Positions 1 through 7,785 of a DNA stretch of 64,000 bases are shown one piece after another. The notes beneath the pieces were generated by a model that did not search any database, had not been told where the DNA came from, and saw only the letters and a list, made by a program, of their open reading frames with translations. Origin of the DNA: Sporolactobacillus shoreicorticis. GTDB lineage: Bacteria > Bacillota > Bacilli > Bacillales > Sporolactobacillaceae. Position numbers and translations under genes: made by a program. Each line of letters opens with the position of its first letter. The first letter of the stretch is position 1. The stretch is taken from the NCBI RefSeq assembly GCF_024125445.1, contig NZ_JAMXWM010000012.1, positions 1-64,000 on the forward strand, read 5' to 3'.

Positions 1-1
1 A

Positions 2-184
2 GTGGTAAAGCAATATGTTCCATCCAAAATTATGCCTGCCATTTCGTTGATGATTGGCCTTGCAGCAGGGTTCACATTTACTGAAGGAACCATCAGAGAA
101 CATATATTCAATGGAATTGCGATCGGGCTCGCCGCTAGTGGGCTTTTTGATCTATCAAAGATACCTGCCAAAAACAAAAACTGA
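2..184 (+). CDS. holin-like small membrane protein, possibly 5'-truncated
   Basis: A reading frame of 60 codons opens with GTG at the very edge of the window, so the true start may lie upstream. The product has two hydrophobic, glycine- and alanine-rich stretches (about residues 10-27 and 36-50) and a short lysine-rich tail (KIPAKNKN). That layout, two membrane segments and a charged C-terminus, resembles small phage holins, which permeabilise the membrane so that an endolysin can reach the wall. No endolysin or tail gene is in view, so membership of a prophage or phage remnant is inference. A strong terminator follows at once. Confidence 0.45.
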   Translation: MVKQYVPSKIMPAISLMIGLAAGFTFTEGTIREHIFNGIAIGLAASGLFDLSKIPAKNKN

Positions 185-214
185 TTCTCCAATCGAATCA
201 GTTTTTGTTTGTTT
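171..214 (+). terminator. intrinsic terminator after holin-like gene
   Basis: The arms CTGATTC (181-187) and GAATCAG (195-201) are extended by flanking A-rich and T-rich runs into a long stem that ends in a T tract. The stop codon of the preceding frame lies in the 5' arm. The symmetry would let it work on both strands. Confidence 0.8.
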
Positions 215-540
215 AAAGAAAATCTAGTTCTGAATGATTGAGATCATAGTCAGAGGATCATATATAACGATTAATAAAATGGGTTTGAAACATAAAAACG
301 TTTGCAATGAAGTGTTGAAACGACCACAGTTAACGACTTTTCTCAACTTCAGAAAGATAAGAGCAGCTGAAAGTCTACAAAGATATTGATCTTTAATTGT
401 TTTGATTTTGGTAAGCAATTCCTATTCATCAAATCAGAATTTTGCTCCAGCTTCCTTCAGATCCCACTCAGACACCCCAGCCATCGCTAACAGTTCCTGC
501 TGGCGAACCTGTAGCTGTTGTCGATGCCGGGCGCACCTAA
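215..540. other. intergenic stretch with a possible gene remnant
   Basis: No convincing gene is present. On the minus strand a frame runs to a stop at 434-436 with a protein-like, glutamine-rich end (RQQLQVRQQELLAMAG, then VSEWDLKEAGAKF). It has no start or ribosome binding site, so it may be the 3' remnant of a lost gene. I do not recognise its family. Confidence 0.3.
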
Positions 541-576
541 AAAGCCAAACGCTAATGGAGCACTGACGTTTGGCTC
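541..576 (-). terminator. probable terminator downstream of pbpA
   Basis: AGCCAAACG (542-550) and CGTTTGGCT (567-575) form a 9-bp stem. Read on the minus strand it is followed by TTTTT, which suits a terminator about 120 bases after the penicillin-binding protein gene. Confidence 0.5.
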
Positions 577-696
577 AAGAAAAATCTGTATAAATTTTGT
601 TTTATTAGCTTGTTTACTTTACAGGGGACAGACCCGGATAACTTTAGGGGAGGGCAGTTCATACAACCAAAAACCGTTAATATAGTTGCATTTTAT

Positions 697-2772
697 TTAA
701 TTCCCCTGACTTGTATAATGATAATACTTGTCGTACTCTTTATACATTTCAAGAGCTATTTCCTGATTTTGATGCCCATTTCGTACCCTTGGCACAACGA
801 CCGCGATTGCGACTTGCGGATCGTCATACGGCGCATAGGAAACCAAGGTTTCATTATAAAGTTTTTTGTCTTTTTTATCAATCTGCGCCGTGCCGGTTTT
901 TGCCGCTACTTTATACTTTTGTCCTTGTGAGTAAAAGACACCGCCGGTTCCGTCGGCACTATGGGTAACTAAATACAAGCCGTGCTGCACACGAGCCAAA
1001 TCACGTTTATTGTTGCCAATCGTGTTCAGCACTTTAGGTGTAACGCTGTACACAGTTTTGCCAAGCTGATCCGGGTCGCTGCCGGGCTTATGCACAGACT
1101 CAAGAAAATGTGGCTGCATCCGATAGCCGCCATTGGCGATCGTTGAAATATACTGAGCCATTTCAATTGGCGTGTACGTATCATACTGACCGATCGCAAA
1201 CTGATGAATCAGCCCGGAGTAATCCGGCATGCCGCCATTATATCCGGTCCCTTCGGTTGGCAGATCGACACCGGTTTTGACGCCCATTCCAAATTGGCTG
1301 TATCCGTTTCGCAAATCATTCACTGCTTTTACGAACTTCGCACTATAAGGAGAAGGAAATCTCGCGTTATAATGGCCCCCTGCCGACGATAAAGAAATAC
1401 CCGCCATATTCGACACAATTGCCGCCATGAATACGTTCGATGAATGCTGCAGTGCCGTTTCCGGAGTCTGCATCCCCAGTCCGCCTGGTTCCCATGAAGA
1501 AAAAGAATCATTGCCCTCACCCGGATATTTAATCTCCATGTCGTAAAAATGTCCCGGAACAGCATGATGCTGAAAACCAATGAGTTCCGTTGCCCCTTTG
1601 ACCGCGGACCCCATTTCAAATTGAGAGGTGATTGTGTCACTTGACACATCTTCAAACTTGCCATTCACATATTTCTTGCCGCCAACGGCCAAAATCGCAC
1701 CTGTTTTCGGATTCATCATGACCGCGTAAGCACTGTTGTTCTGACCGTTGCCTCCTATTGATCGTGCTGCCAATATTTTCTGCTCCAATACTTGATTGAG
1801 TTTCTTTTGCAGCCTGATATCAATGGTCAGCTGCAGATCATCCCCTCGCTGTCCAGCTTTAATCGTGGGATTTCCGACCGGAAGCCCTTTTTCAGTCTTG
1901 TAAGTCAGCGTCATCGGAACGCCGCGCAAATAATTTTCATATTGATTTTCAAGATAACTGATGCCAACATCCGTGTTTCGGCTGTATCCCTGAGCCAGAT
2001 AGCCAGTAATTTTATCTTCAGGTATCGGACCCATCTTACCTACGTAGAACGGTTTGTCTTTAATATACGTTCTTGAAGAGACATCGGCGGTCTGAATTGT
2101 GCCACCGAAATCATTCAAGTGATCGACCACGTTAATGTATTCCTTATCGGCGACGTTTAAACCCCTTTTGATAATGTAAGGACTCAAATTTGATGCCTGA
2201 TTGAATTCATGCTGAATGGCCATCACTTGAACATCTTTTTTCGAATAACCTTTTAATTCGGATTTCGGAACTTTGGATAGAAGAAGCTTGTACAATTGAC
2301 CTTGCTTCTTTGCGTACTTTTTTTGTTCCGCTGCGGTCAAATATTTATTATACGCATCACTTAATTTCTTGAATTTAGTAAGAATATAATACTCTTGCTT
2401 ATCTCTCGTTGAAACACGGGAAATCGCTTTTTTATCCATCGTCAAATAGTTGGAAAGCTTTTGTGCAAGCTTCAGCCCTTCTTTAGCGCTGATACCCGCA
2501 TTGCGAATATAGACAACCGCCAGCTCCGCTTTATTATCCGCAAGGGTTACCCCGTTCGTGTCAAATATCTTTCCTCGCGCGGATTCAATACGTGCCGATT
2601 GCGTATTGTTATCCTTTGCAAGCGCTTGGTAATAATCTCCTCTGACAATTTGGATATAGCCTAACCGCAGAATTAATCCGGCAAACGCCACAAACACGAC
2701 AAGAAAGAGTATATTCAGCCTGAGTGGCAAATTGTGCTTTGTTCCTTTATTTTTCACTGTTTCCTTAGCCAC
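697..2772 (-). CDS. pbpA: penicillin-binding protein 2 (class B transpeptidase)
   Basis: This class B penicillin-binding protein would cross-link peptidoglycan stem peptides on the outer face of the membrane. It has a single membrane anchor (about residues 20-42), a dimerisation/pedestal region, and a C-terminal transpeptidase domain. The serine motif is GSAVKG (nucleophile S389, K392), followed by SSN (444-446) and KTG (625-627), so all three active-site motifs are intact. The length of 691 residues and overall plan match B. subtilis PbpA/PbpH, which act in rod-shape elongation; which paralogue this is cannot be decided. The GTG start has the ribosome binding site GGAGGGG five bases upstream. 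It is monocistronic between intergenic regions. Confidence 0.88.
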   Translation of the reverse strand: MAKETVKNKGTKHNLPLRLNILFLVVFVAFAGLILRLGYIQIVRGDYYQALAKDNNTQSARIESARGKIFDTNGVTLADNKAELAVVYIRNAGISAKEGLKLAQKLSNYLTMDKKAISRVSTRDKQEYYILTKFKKLSDAYNKYLTAAEQKKYAKKQGQLYKLLLSKVPKSELKGYSKKDVQVMAIQHEFNQASNLSPYIIKRGLNVADKEYINVVDHLNDFGGTIQTADVSSRTYIKDKPFYVGKMGPIPEDKITGYLAQGYSRNTDVGISYLENQYENYLRGVPMTLTYKTEKGLPVGNPTIKAGQRGDDLQLTIDIRLQKKLNQVLEQKILAARSIGGNGQNNSAYAVMMNPKTGAILAVGGKKYVNGKFEDVSSDTITSQFEMGSAVKGATELIGFQHHAVPGHFYDMEIKYPGEGNDSFSSWEPGGLGMQTPETALQHSSNVFMAAIVSNMAGISLSSAGGHYNARFPSPYSAKFVKAVNDLRNGYSQFGMGVKTGVDLPTEGTGYNGGMPDYSGLIHQFAIGQYDTYTPIEMAQYISTIANGGYRMQPHFLESVHKPGSDPDQLGKTVYSVTPKVLNTIGNNKRDLARVQHGLYLVTHSADGTGGVFYSQGQKYKVAAKTGTAQIDKKDKKLYNETLVSYAPYDDPQVAIAVVVPRVRNGHQNQEIALEMYKEYDKYYHYTSQGN

Positions 2773-3037
2773 TTTTTCCCCTCCTCGGCTGCAGATTCAT
2801 AAGTATACGCCTCTTATAGATGTGCTTTGCTCCAGCTATATGTATTCGTTACTTATTCCTTTTTTAGAACAATCAACAAAAATTCGTTCAAAAAAATCGA
2901 TGATTTCATGCAAACAGCAAAATCGAATGCCATGATTCAAGTGCTGACGGCAATCTATGTTTTATTTTAAAGTTGCACAGACAGTCTGTCAAAAAAAGTT
3001 CCTTTTCAGGATGATTGTCAAGAGCAGCATTTACAAA
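2773..3037. other. intergenic region upstream of pbpA
   Basis: AT-rich spacer between pbpA and the tRNA terminator, both on the minus strand. It must contain the pbpA promoter, but no pair of consensus hexamers stands out. Short frames crossing it lack ribosome binding sites. Confidence 0.5.
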
Positions 3038-3088
3038 CAAAAATAAAACACCCGGAAATGCCTTTAAATGGCTACTTCCGAGTGTTTG
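3038..3088 (-). terminator. terminator of the tRNA cluster
   Basis: On the minus strand the arms AACACTCGGAAG and, imperfectly, CTTCCGGGTGTT are followed by a T-rich run. It lies about 25 bases after the last tRNA gene. Confidence 0.8.
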
Positions 3089-3112
3089 CAAGGTAATACT
3101 TATGTATACCAA

Positions 3113-3202
3113 CGGAGGAAGAGGGATTCGAACCCCCGCGAGCCGTGAAGCCCCTGTCGGTTTTCAAGACCGATCCCTTCAGCCAAACTTGGGTATTCCT
3201 CC
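3113..3202 (-). tRNA. tRNA-Ser (anticodon TGA)
   Basis: This is a 90-base class II tRNA. The acceptor GGAGGAA pairs with TTCCTCC, the anticodon loop is CTTGAAA (anticodon TGA), there is a long variable arm, and the T-loop is TTCGAAT. CCA is not encoded. It is the last gene of the cluster. Confidence 0.95.
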
Positions 3203-3210
3203 ATGATAAG

Positions 3211-3287
3211 TGGTGGACCCTGTAGGACTCGAACCTACAACCGGACGGTTATGAGCCGTCAGCTCTAACCAATTGAGCTAAGGGTCC
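3211..3287 (-). tRNA. tRNA with anticodon CAT, probably tRNA-Ile2
   Basis: The acceptor GGACCCT pairs with AGGGTCC. The anticodon arm GACGGCTCATAACCGTC gives anticodon CAT, and the 3' CCA is encoded. The body resembles the lysidine-modified tRNA-Ile2 that reads AUA rather than either methionine tRNA, and a separate elongator tRNA-Met lies in the same cluster. Identity depends on modification by TilS and is inferred from similarity. Confidence 0.8.
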
Positions 3288-3290
3288 ACG

Positions 3291-3364
3291 GGCGGTTAGT
3301 GGGGATCGAACCCACGCATGCCGGAACCACAATCCGGTGTGTTAACCACTTCACCATAACCGCC
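3291..3364 (-). tRNA. tRNA-His (anticodon GTG)
   Basis: The acceptor is GCGGTTA with the extra 5' G (G-1) typical of histidine tRNAs. The anticodon loop TTGTGGT gives anticodon GTG and the T-loop is TTCGATC. CCA is not encoded. Confidence 0.95.
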
Positions 3365-3390
3365 ATTGTGAAGTGAAGTAAAACAAAAAA

Positions 3391-3464
3391 TAGCGGCGGG
3401 GGGGATCGAACCCTCGACCTCACGGGTATGAACCGTACGCTCTAGCCAGCTGAGCTACACCGCC
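3391..3464 (-). tRNA. tRNA-Met, elongator (anticodon CAT)
   Basis: The acceptor GGCGGTG pairs with CGCCGCT (G1-T72 wobble). The D-arm starts TAGCTCAGCTGG, the anticodon loop TTCATAC gives anticodon CAT, and the T-loop is TTCGATC. A seven-base C run spans the 3' side of the T-stem, leaving one A-C mismatch there. It resembles the B. subtilis elongator tRNA-Met. CCA is not encoded. Confidence 0.9.
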
Positions 3465-3465
3465 A

Positions 3466-3540
3466 TGGCTCCACAGGTAGGATTCGAACCTACGACCGAT
3501 CGGTTAACAGCCGATTGCTCTACCACTGAGCTACTGTGGA
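3466..3540 (-). tRNA. tRNA-Asn (anticodon GTT)
   Basis: The acceptor TCCACAG pairs with CTGTGGA, the anticodon loop CTGTTAA gives anticodon GTT, the discriminator is G and CCA is encoded. It is the first gene of the cluster, just downstream of the cluster promoter. Confidence 0.95.
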
Positions 3541-3560
3541 ACAAAATCAGAACAAGAATT

Positions 3561-3589
3561 AATTTATCACAAGCGCTAAGGCTTGTCAA
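3561..3589 (-). promoter_or_regulatory. sigma-A promoter of the tRNA cluster
   Basis: On the minus strand a perfect -35 TTGACA (3584-3589) and a -10 TAAATT (3561-3566) are separated by 17 bases, just upstream of tRNA-Asn. The five tRNA genes are likely one transcript. Confidence 0.8.
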
Positions 3590-3707
3590 TAAAATCTTTT
3601 ATTCGTTAATGCCTGTCCCAACGACAAGAAATAATATACCATAATTGGTTGTAAATGACAACATCTATTTTTAAAACAATTTGTATTGCTGATCAATGCT
3701 CAATTCC

Positions 3708-4346
3708 TTAGTTCTCACCATCAACCTGATCGATAAAAATACGTGTCCCATCAACAGAAATTACTTTAACGGCAGCATTCTTCTCCAAGAAAATACCGTC
3801 TGTGATTGCGCTGTAATTTTTCCCGTCAATTTTCACTGTGCCGACCGGATGGAATGGAGTCATCGTCTTTCCCTCTTTGCCAATCAGCTCGTGATAATCA
3901 CTGTTAATGGAATTATAGCCCTTGTCGCTGGAAAGCTTGTCATGCAGCATCAATTTATCAAGATAATCGCGCTGAGGCAATATTTTTCGAAAGAAAAGCG
4001 ACCCGCAAGCCCCAATGACGAAGGCAATACCAACCAGCATGCCGTAGAGAAGAGTCGGGGTGGGAAGCGCACATCCAAGTACCATCAGTATAAAACCGAA
4101 TACGCCGATGATCCCAGTCGTAAACAACTTGCCGTCAATGATGATGAGAAGCAACCCGCCAATGAGCAGCAAAAAAATCCAGGGTGAAGCCTGATCTGTA
4201 AGAAAATGCAAAAAATAGTAGATAAAAAGGCCGCTTGCGGTCAGTGCGAGCAGTCCTTTTGCTTTAACAAGCAGCTCCGCGAATAAAAAGCACGAGGCAA
4301 GTAAAATAACGATAAAACCACCTGCAGGATATGTGAGCAGATCCAT
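3708..4346 (-). CDS. NfeD-family membrane protein
   Basis: The product has several membrane segments in its first 125 residues and a C-terminal soluble domain (about 145-212) of the small beta-barrel OB type seen in NfeD proteins (HPVGTVKIDGKNYSAITDG). NfeD proteins usually partner flotillin/stomatin-type membrane scaffolds. B. subtilis encodes a longer NfeD (YqeZ) directly beside floA. Here floA (near 32 kb) has no such neighbour, so this 212-residue short form may be its partner, though that is inference. It appears monocistronic, with a GAGGAACGTA-type ribosome binding site before the ATG. Confidence 0.75.
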   Translation of the reverse strand: MDLLTYPAGGFIVILLASCFLFAELLVKAKGLLALTASGLFIYYFLHFLTDQASPWIFLLLIGGLLLIIIDGKLFTTGIIGVFGFILMVLGCALPTPTLLYGMLVGIAFVIGACGSLFFRKILPQRDYLDKLMLHDKLSSDKGYNSINSDYHELIGKEGKTMTPFHPVGTVKIDGKNYSAITDGIFLEKNAAVKVISVDGTRIFIDQVDGEN

Positions 4347-4501
4347 TACGTTCCTCCTCTTTTATATAGAAGCAAATCATTTTTCTTTCTTTTATCTATG
4401 TGTTATACGAGTTAATTGCTTTCTTCCAATATTAATTAAACCATACACCATGGTTGAGGAAAAGGCTTTAAAAAAAATAGTGAGTTTATTTCAAAAAACA
4501 A

Positions 4502-4531
4502 GCATATTATGCGACCCTCCGGCATATAGAT
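4502..4531 (+). promoter_or_regulatory. candidate sigma-E promoter for yqfZ
   Basis: GCATATT (4502-4508) matches the sigma-E -35 consensus. CATATAGAT (4523-4531) resembles its -10 CATACAAT, with a 14-base spacer. It lies about 50 bases upstream of the yqfZ start, so mother-cell expression during sporulation is predicted. Confidence 0.5.
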
Positions 4532-4582
4532 GTTAGTAGCGCACTTATTGGTGTAAATACGTTTTGAACGGAGCAAAAAAAG

Positions 4583-4930
4583 ATGAAAAAAAGATTCTTC
4601 ACCATTCTGTTTCTTTTGATGTGTTGGACAAGCTACGCAGATCTGAGTTCAGGTTCTCTTCCTGCAGGGAATGCAGCATCGGAGCCTGCAAAACCTGCAG
4701 CATCAGAGAAGGCAGTAATCGCCTATCAAAGAGTCACCGTTGCTCCCGGAGACACCTTACTCTCAATTACCGAGCGAATCAATGAAAACCAGCAGTCCAT
4801 AGAAAAAGTACTGAAGGACTTTGCTGTACTTAACCCCTCAGTTGATCCCAACCATCTTCAGATCGGAAAAACGTATGCTTTTCCTAGTTATGACAAGGCA
4901 GACGATTCATCGGCTGCATCAACACCTTAA
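4583..4930 (+). CDS. yqfZ: secreted LysM-domain protein (YqfZ-like)
   Basis: A 115-residue protein begins with a signal peptide (MKKRFF, then a hydrophobic core to about residue 19). An Ala/Pro/Ser-rich linker follows, and then one LysM motif (about residues 48-104: YQRVTVAPGDTLLSI to LQIGKTYAFP) that binds peptidoglycan. B. subtilis has a similar small LysM gene, yqfZ, beside ispG, which supports the name. A candidate sigma-E promoter upstream points to a role in the sporangium, possibly the cortex or coat. No catalytic domain is present. Confidence 0.78.
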   Translation: MKKRFFTILFLLMCWTSYADLSSGSLPAGNAASEPAKPAASEKAVIAYQRVTVAPGDTLLSITERINENQQSIEKVLKDFAVLNPSVDPNHLQIGKTYAFPSYDKADDSSAASTP

Positions 4931-5062
4931 TCATTGGGAAACCAGTTATGTAAAGTCTTTCACATGGGGAATATTTCAGGCAGGCCGCTCCAATTCATGG
5001 TATACTGACCATACCGAAAGATTCACAAATCATTCACTTATTTATAAAGGAGCGAATCGCTC

Positions 5063-6172
5063 GTGTCTGAAATTACACATCGTACGAAAACGAGAAAAAT
5101 CAAGGTTGGCAACCTGACGATCGGCGGATCTAACGAAGTCATTATACAAAGCATGACAACAACAAAAACGCGAGACGTTGCAGCAACCGTCGCGCAAATC
5201 CACCGTTTAGAAGATGCCGGTTGCCAAATGGTTCGTGTTGCATGTCCGAACATGGAGGACGCGCTCGCAATTCCGGAAATAAAAAAACAGATTCATATTC
5301 CACTTGTTGTGGATATTCATTTTAACTATAAATTGGCATTAAAAGCGATCGAAGGCGGTGCGGATAAGATCCGGATCAATCCTGGAAACATCGGCAAACA
5401 AGAAAACGTCGAAGCAGTTGTCCGTGCGGCAAAAGAGAAGCATATTCCGATACGTATCGGTGTGAATGCCGGATCGCTTGAGAAACATATTTTGGATAAA
5501 TACGGCTATCCTACAGCAGACGGAATGGTTGCGAGTGCCCTCCATCATATTAAAATCCTCGAAGATCTTGATTTTCATGATATTATTGTTTCCCTGAAAG
5601 CATCAAACATTGATTTGGCTGTCGAAGCCTATGAAAAAGCAGCGCGCACATTTGATTATCCGCTCCATTTAGGTATTACCGAATCGGGTACATTATTTTC
5701 TGGTACAGTTAAGAGCGCGGCTGGTCTCGGTATCTTGCTTAATAAAGGGATTGGCAATACGATGCGCATCTCCCTCTCTGCAGATCCAGTGGAAGAAATC
5801 AAAGTCTGTCGTGAATTGTTGAAGACATTCGGGCTGACCAATGCCGCCACATTAATCTCTTGTCCGACATGCGGACGCATCCAGATCGATCTAATCAAAA
5901 TCGCAAATCAGGTGGAACAGTACATTTCCAAGATTAATGCACCGATCAAAGTTTCTGTGCTCGGGTGTGCAGTCAATGGTCCGGGTGAAGCGCGCGAAGC
6001 TGATATCGGTATCGCCGGTGGCAGAGGCGAAGGACTTTTATTCCGTCATGGTGAAGTAATTCGGAAGGTACCTGAGGATCGCATGGTTGAAGAATTGAAA
6101 ATTGAAATTGATAAACTAGCCGAAGATTATTTTGCAAAAAAGAAAGCAGAACAAGAAAAAGTTAATATTTAA
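5063..6172 (+). CDS. ispG: 4-hydroxy-3-methylbut-2-en-1-yl diphosphate synthase (GcpE)
   Basis: This cytosolic [4Fe-4S] enzyme carries out the penultimate step of the MEP isoprenoid pathway, converting MEcPP to HMBPP with electrons from flavodoxin or ferredoxin. The N-terminal TIM barrel fills about residues 1-240. The cluster ligands are C267 and C270 (SCPTCGR) and C302 ([11 protein letters not shown]), with E309 as fourth ligand, and the 369-residue length is usual. The GTG start has AAAGGAG ten bases upstream. ispH, the next enzyme in the pathway, lies 5 kb downstream on the same strand. Confidence 0.97.
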   Translation: MSEITHRTKTRKIKVGNLTIGGSNEVIIQSMTTTKTRDVAATVAQIHRLEDAGCQMVRVACPNMEDALAIPEIKKQIHIPLVVDIHFNYKLALKAIEGGADKIRINPGNIGKQENVEAVVRAAKEKHIPIRIGVNAGSLEKHILDKYGYPTADGMVASALHHIKILEDLDFHDIIVSLKASNIDLAVEAYEKAARTFDYPLHLGITESGTLFSGTVKSAAGLGILLNKGIGNTMRISLSADPVEEIKVCRELLKTFGLTNAATLISCPTCGRIQIDLIKIANQVEQYISKINAPIKVSVLGCAVNGPGEAREADIGIAGGRGEGLLFRHGEVIRKVPEDRMVEELKIEIDKLAEDYFAKKKAEQEKVNI

Positions 6173-6208
6173 ACTGAAAATCAGAACCAAAGTTAACTTA
6201 TTCCTTAG

Positions 6209-6256
6209 TATAGAATCCGTCAAGACTGTAAAAAAACAGCATCGGCGGATTTTTGC
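6209..6256 (+). terminator. terminator after ispG
   Basis: AATCCG with a CGGATT partner encloses an inner stem around an A-run loop (ACTGT/ACAG) and is followed by TTTTTG. It sits 40 bases after the ispG stop. Confidence 0.65.
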
Positions 6257-6566
6257 TTCTAAAAAATATCGAATTAGAAATGTCTATATAAAAAGAAACG
6301 CCGACCAAAAGGATCTTTCCTTTCGCATTGTGTAGAAGATCGGTCGGTGTTAAAAGCCTTGGCCTCGCTAAATTTTTTCTTATACTATAAGGTTTTCTGA
6401 ACTTCCACCATTGATTCAGTACCCCAACCTCTCTCCTGCCTGTTCTTTAAGATCTCAAAGTGAATTTATGCTACGCTCCGACTGCCCGCAATTAATAAGG
6501 CTTCTCACAGGAACCCGCTGCCCGCGCACGGATTCATCATTCATGTCCTGTATCTTTCTCAGCTTG
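6257..6566. other. gene-free stretch between ispG and the nitroreductase
   Basis: It contains an inverted pair around 6300-6351 (GCCGACC/GGTCGGT). A GC-richer block at 6430-6560 has a minus-strand frame reading RGQRVPVRSLINCGQSERSI, without a start or ribosome binding site. No function is recognised; it could be a repeat element or gene remnant. Confidence 0.3.
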
Positions 6567-6609
6567 TAAAAAAGGTATCTCAAAGCCAAAAACGGACTTT
6601 TGAGATACC
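6567..6609 (-). terminator. terminator of the nitroreductase gene
   Basis: On the minus strand GGTATCTCAAAAG and CTTTGAGATACC form a 12-bp stem with an 11-base loop, followed by TTTTTT. Confidence 0.85.
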
Positions 6610-6638
6610 ACGTATTATTTCATTCACTTCATCAGTTC

Positions 6639-7226
6639 TTATGCGTTGACCCATTCAGTAATTTCCGCCACTGACTTACGTTCCGGAACTTTTGGAACAG
6701 CTCCTTCAGCCGGATAGCCGAGATATACAAAACCGATGATGTGACCTTTTTCAGATACACCGAACTGTTCCTTAGCTTCTTCTGTATAGGCTGCTCCGCC
6801 GGTTCGCAGAATGGTTCCGAGTCCAAGCGCATGTGCGGCGAGCATCAGATTCTGCGCCGCAATGGCACCGGCTTCGATGTCCTCAATTTCATACGCGCGT
6901 GGATTATCGCTTGGCTCTACCGTCACGACAATGATGACCGGCGAACGTTTGGCGCTTAATACCCCTTTTTCATATGCTGCTTCCAGAGCAGCTTGGTCTG
7001 CATTTTCAAGATTCTTCTGATTCAGCCTGCCGTATACATCGCCCAGTTTATTCCGCCCTTCACCGGTCAGTACAATAAAATGCCACGGTTCTGTATTCAT
7101 ATGATTCGGCGCTCTTCGCGCCGCATCAAGAATTTGTTCAATTAATTCTTTAGATGGCTCTTTGTCTGACACCTTGCGCACCGAACGTCTCGTTTTTATC
7201 GCTTCCATTGTATCCATAGCATTCAT
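6639..7226 (-). CDS. nitroreductase-family FMN oxidoreductase
   Basis: A single-domain flavoprotein of 195 residues with the nitroreductase signature at the N-terminus (TMEAIKTRRSVRKV, FMN phosphate contacts), APNHMNTEPWHF in the middle and LGLGTILRTGG near the C-terminus. Such enzymes reduce nitro compounds, quinones or flavins with NAD(P)H as dimers in the cytosol. The physiological substrate cannot be told from sequence. The annotated start could move to the internal methionine at residue 4 or 7. It stands alone with its own terminator. Confidence 0.85.
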   Translation of the reverse strand: MNAMDTMEAIKTRRSVRKVSDKEPSKELIEQILDAARRAPNHMNTEPWHFIVLTGEGRNKLGDVYGRLNQKNLENADQAALEAAYEKGVLSAKRSPVIIVVTVEPSDNPRAYEIEDIEAGAIAAQNLMLAAHALGLGTILRTGGAAYTEEAKEQFGVSEKGHIIGFVYLGYPAEGAVPKVPERKSVAEITEWVNA

Positions 7227-7303
7227 TCCTTTTTTTTAAGTTCCATTTATCTCATGTTAAGTGTATCATTTATCACATACTCATCTCTAATAATATGCTT
7301 GCC

Positions 7304-7348
7304 AAAACAAAAGAATCCTTACCGAAGTAAGGATTCTTTTGTTTTTTT
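7304..7348. terminator. bidirectional terminator at the yqfX 3' end
   Basis: AAAACAAAAGAATCCTTAC and its near-perfect complement surround a CGAA tetraloop and are followed by a T tract. It terminates yqfX on the minus strand. Confidence 0.9.
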
Positions 7349-7703
7349 ACCAAAATAACGGTGAGAGCAACTGAATCAATACAGCTAAGCATCCGATGCC
7401 AATTGCCCATCCGCCTAAAGTACGAGCACCTTCTCTGAGTGCTATATAACCGATGATGATACCGGCTATACCTAAAACGATCGGCAAAAAGAACAGGGCA
7501 ATTACAGAGCAAATCAGTGCAAGCCAGCCGACACCCTTGCCACCTTCAACGATGCGTCGATGGCCTTCTCCATCTGCACGCCCTCTTTCCGCCTCCGGAT
7601 CATATTGATCGGCGGCCAATTCCTTTGCGTACTCCTCATTACGATACGCACTTTGCTTATCGTATAATGAGTCTTCATCGTGAAAATGATCCTTATCAGC
7701 CAC
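7347..7703 (-). CDS. yqfX: YqfX-like membrane protein with a two-helix domain
   Basis: The first 55 residues are charged and hydrophilic. Two hydrophobic helices follow (about 58-88 and 94-117, rich in Gly, Ala and Ile) around the loop ALREGARTLGGWAIG, as in the DUF4190-type family. B. subtilis yqfX also lies beside ispG and yqfZ. Function is unknown; an integral membrane location is predicted. The GTG start has GAGGGG seven bases upstream. Confidence 0.65.
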   Translation of the reverse strand: MADKDHFHDEDSLYDKQSAYRNEEYAKELAADQYDPEAERGRADGEGHRRIVEGGKGVGWLALICSVIALFFLPIVLGIAGIIIGYIALREGARTLGGWAIGIGCLAVLIQLLSPLFW

Positions 7704-7785
7704 AATGACCCCTCGCTTTCATTTTAGGATCAGGTATAGTGTGACTCAGAATGATCATTTTCACAGATGCACTTTATGGAAAAAA

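Noticed and set aside
2906-3206. Short frames across the tRNA cluster terminator and tRNA-Ser
   Set aside because: They cover structural RNA and a terminator and have no binding sites.
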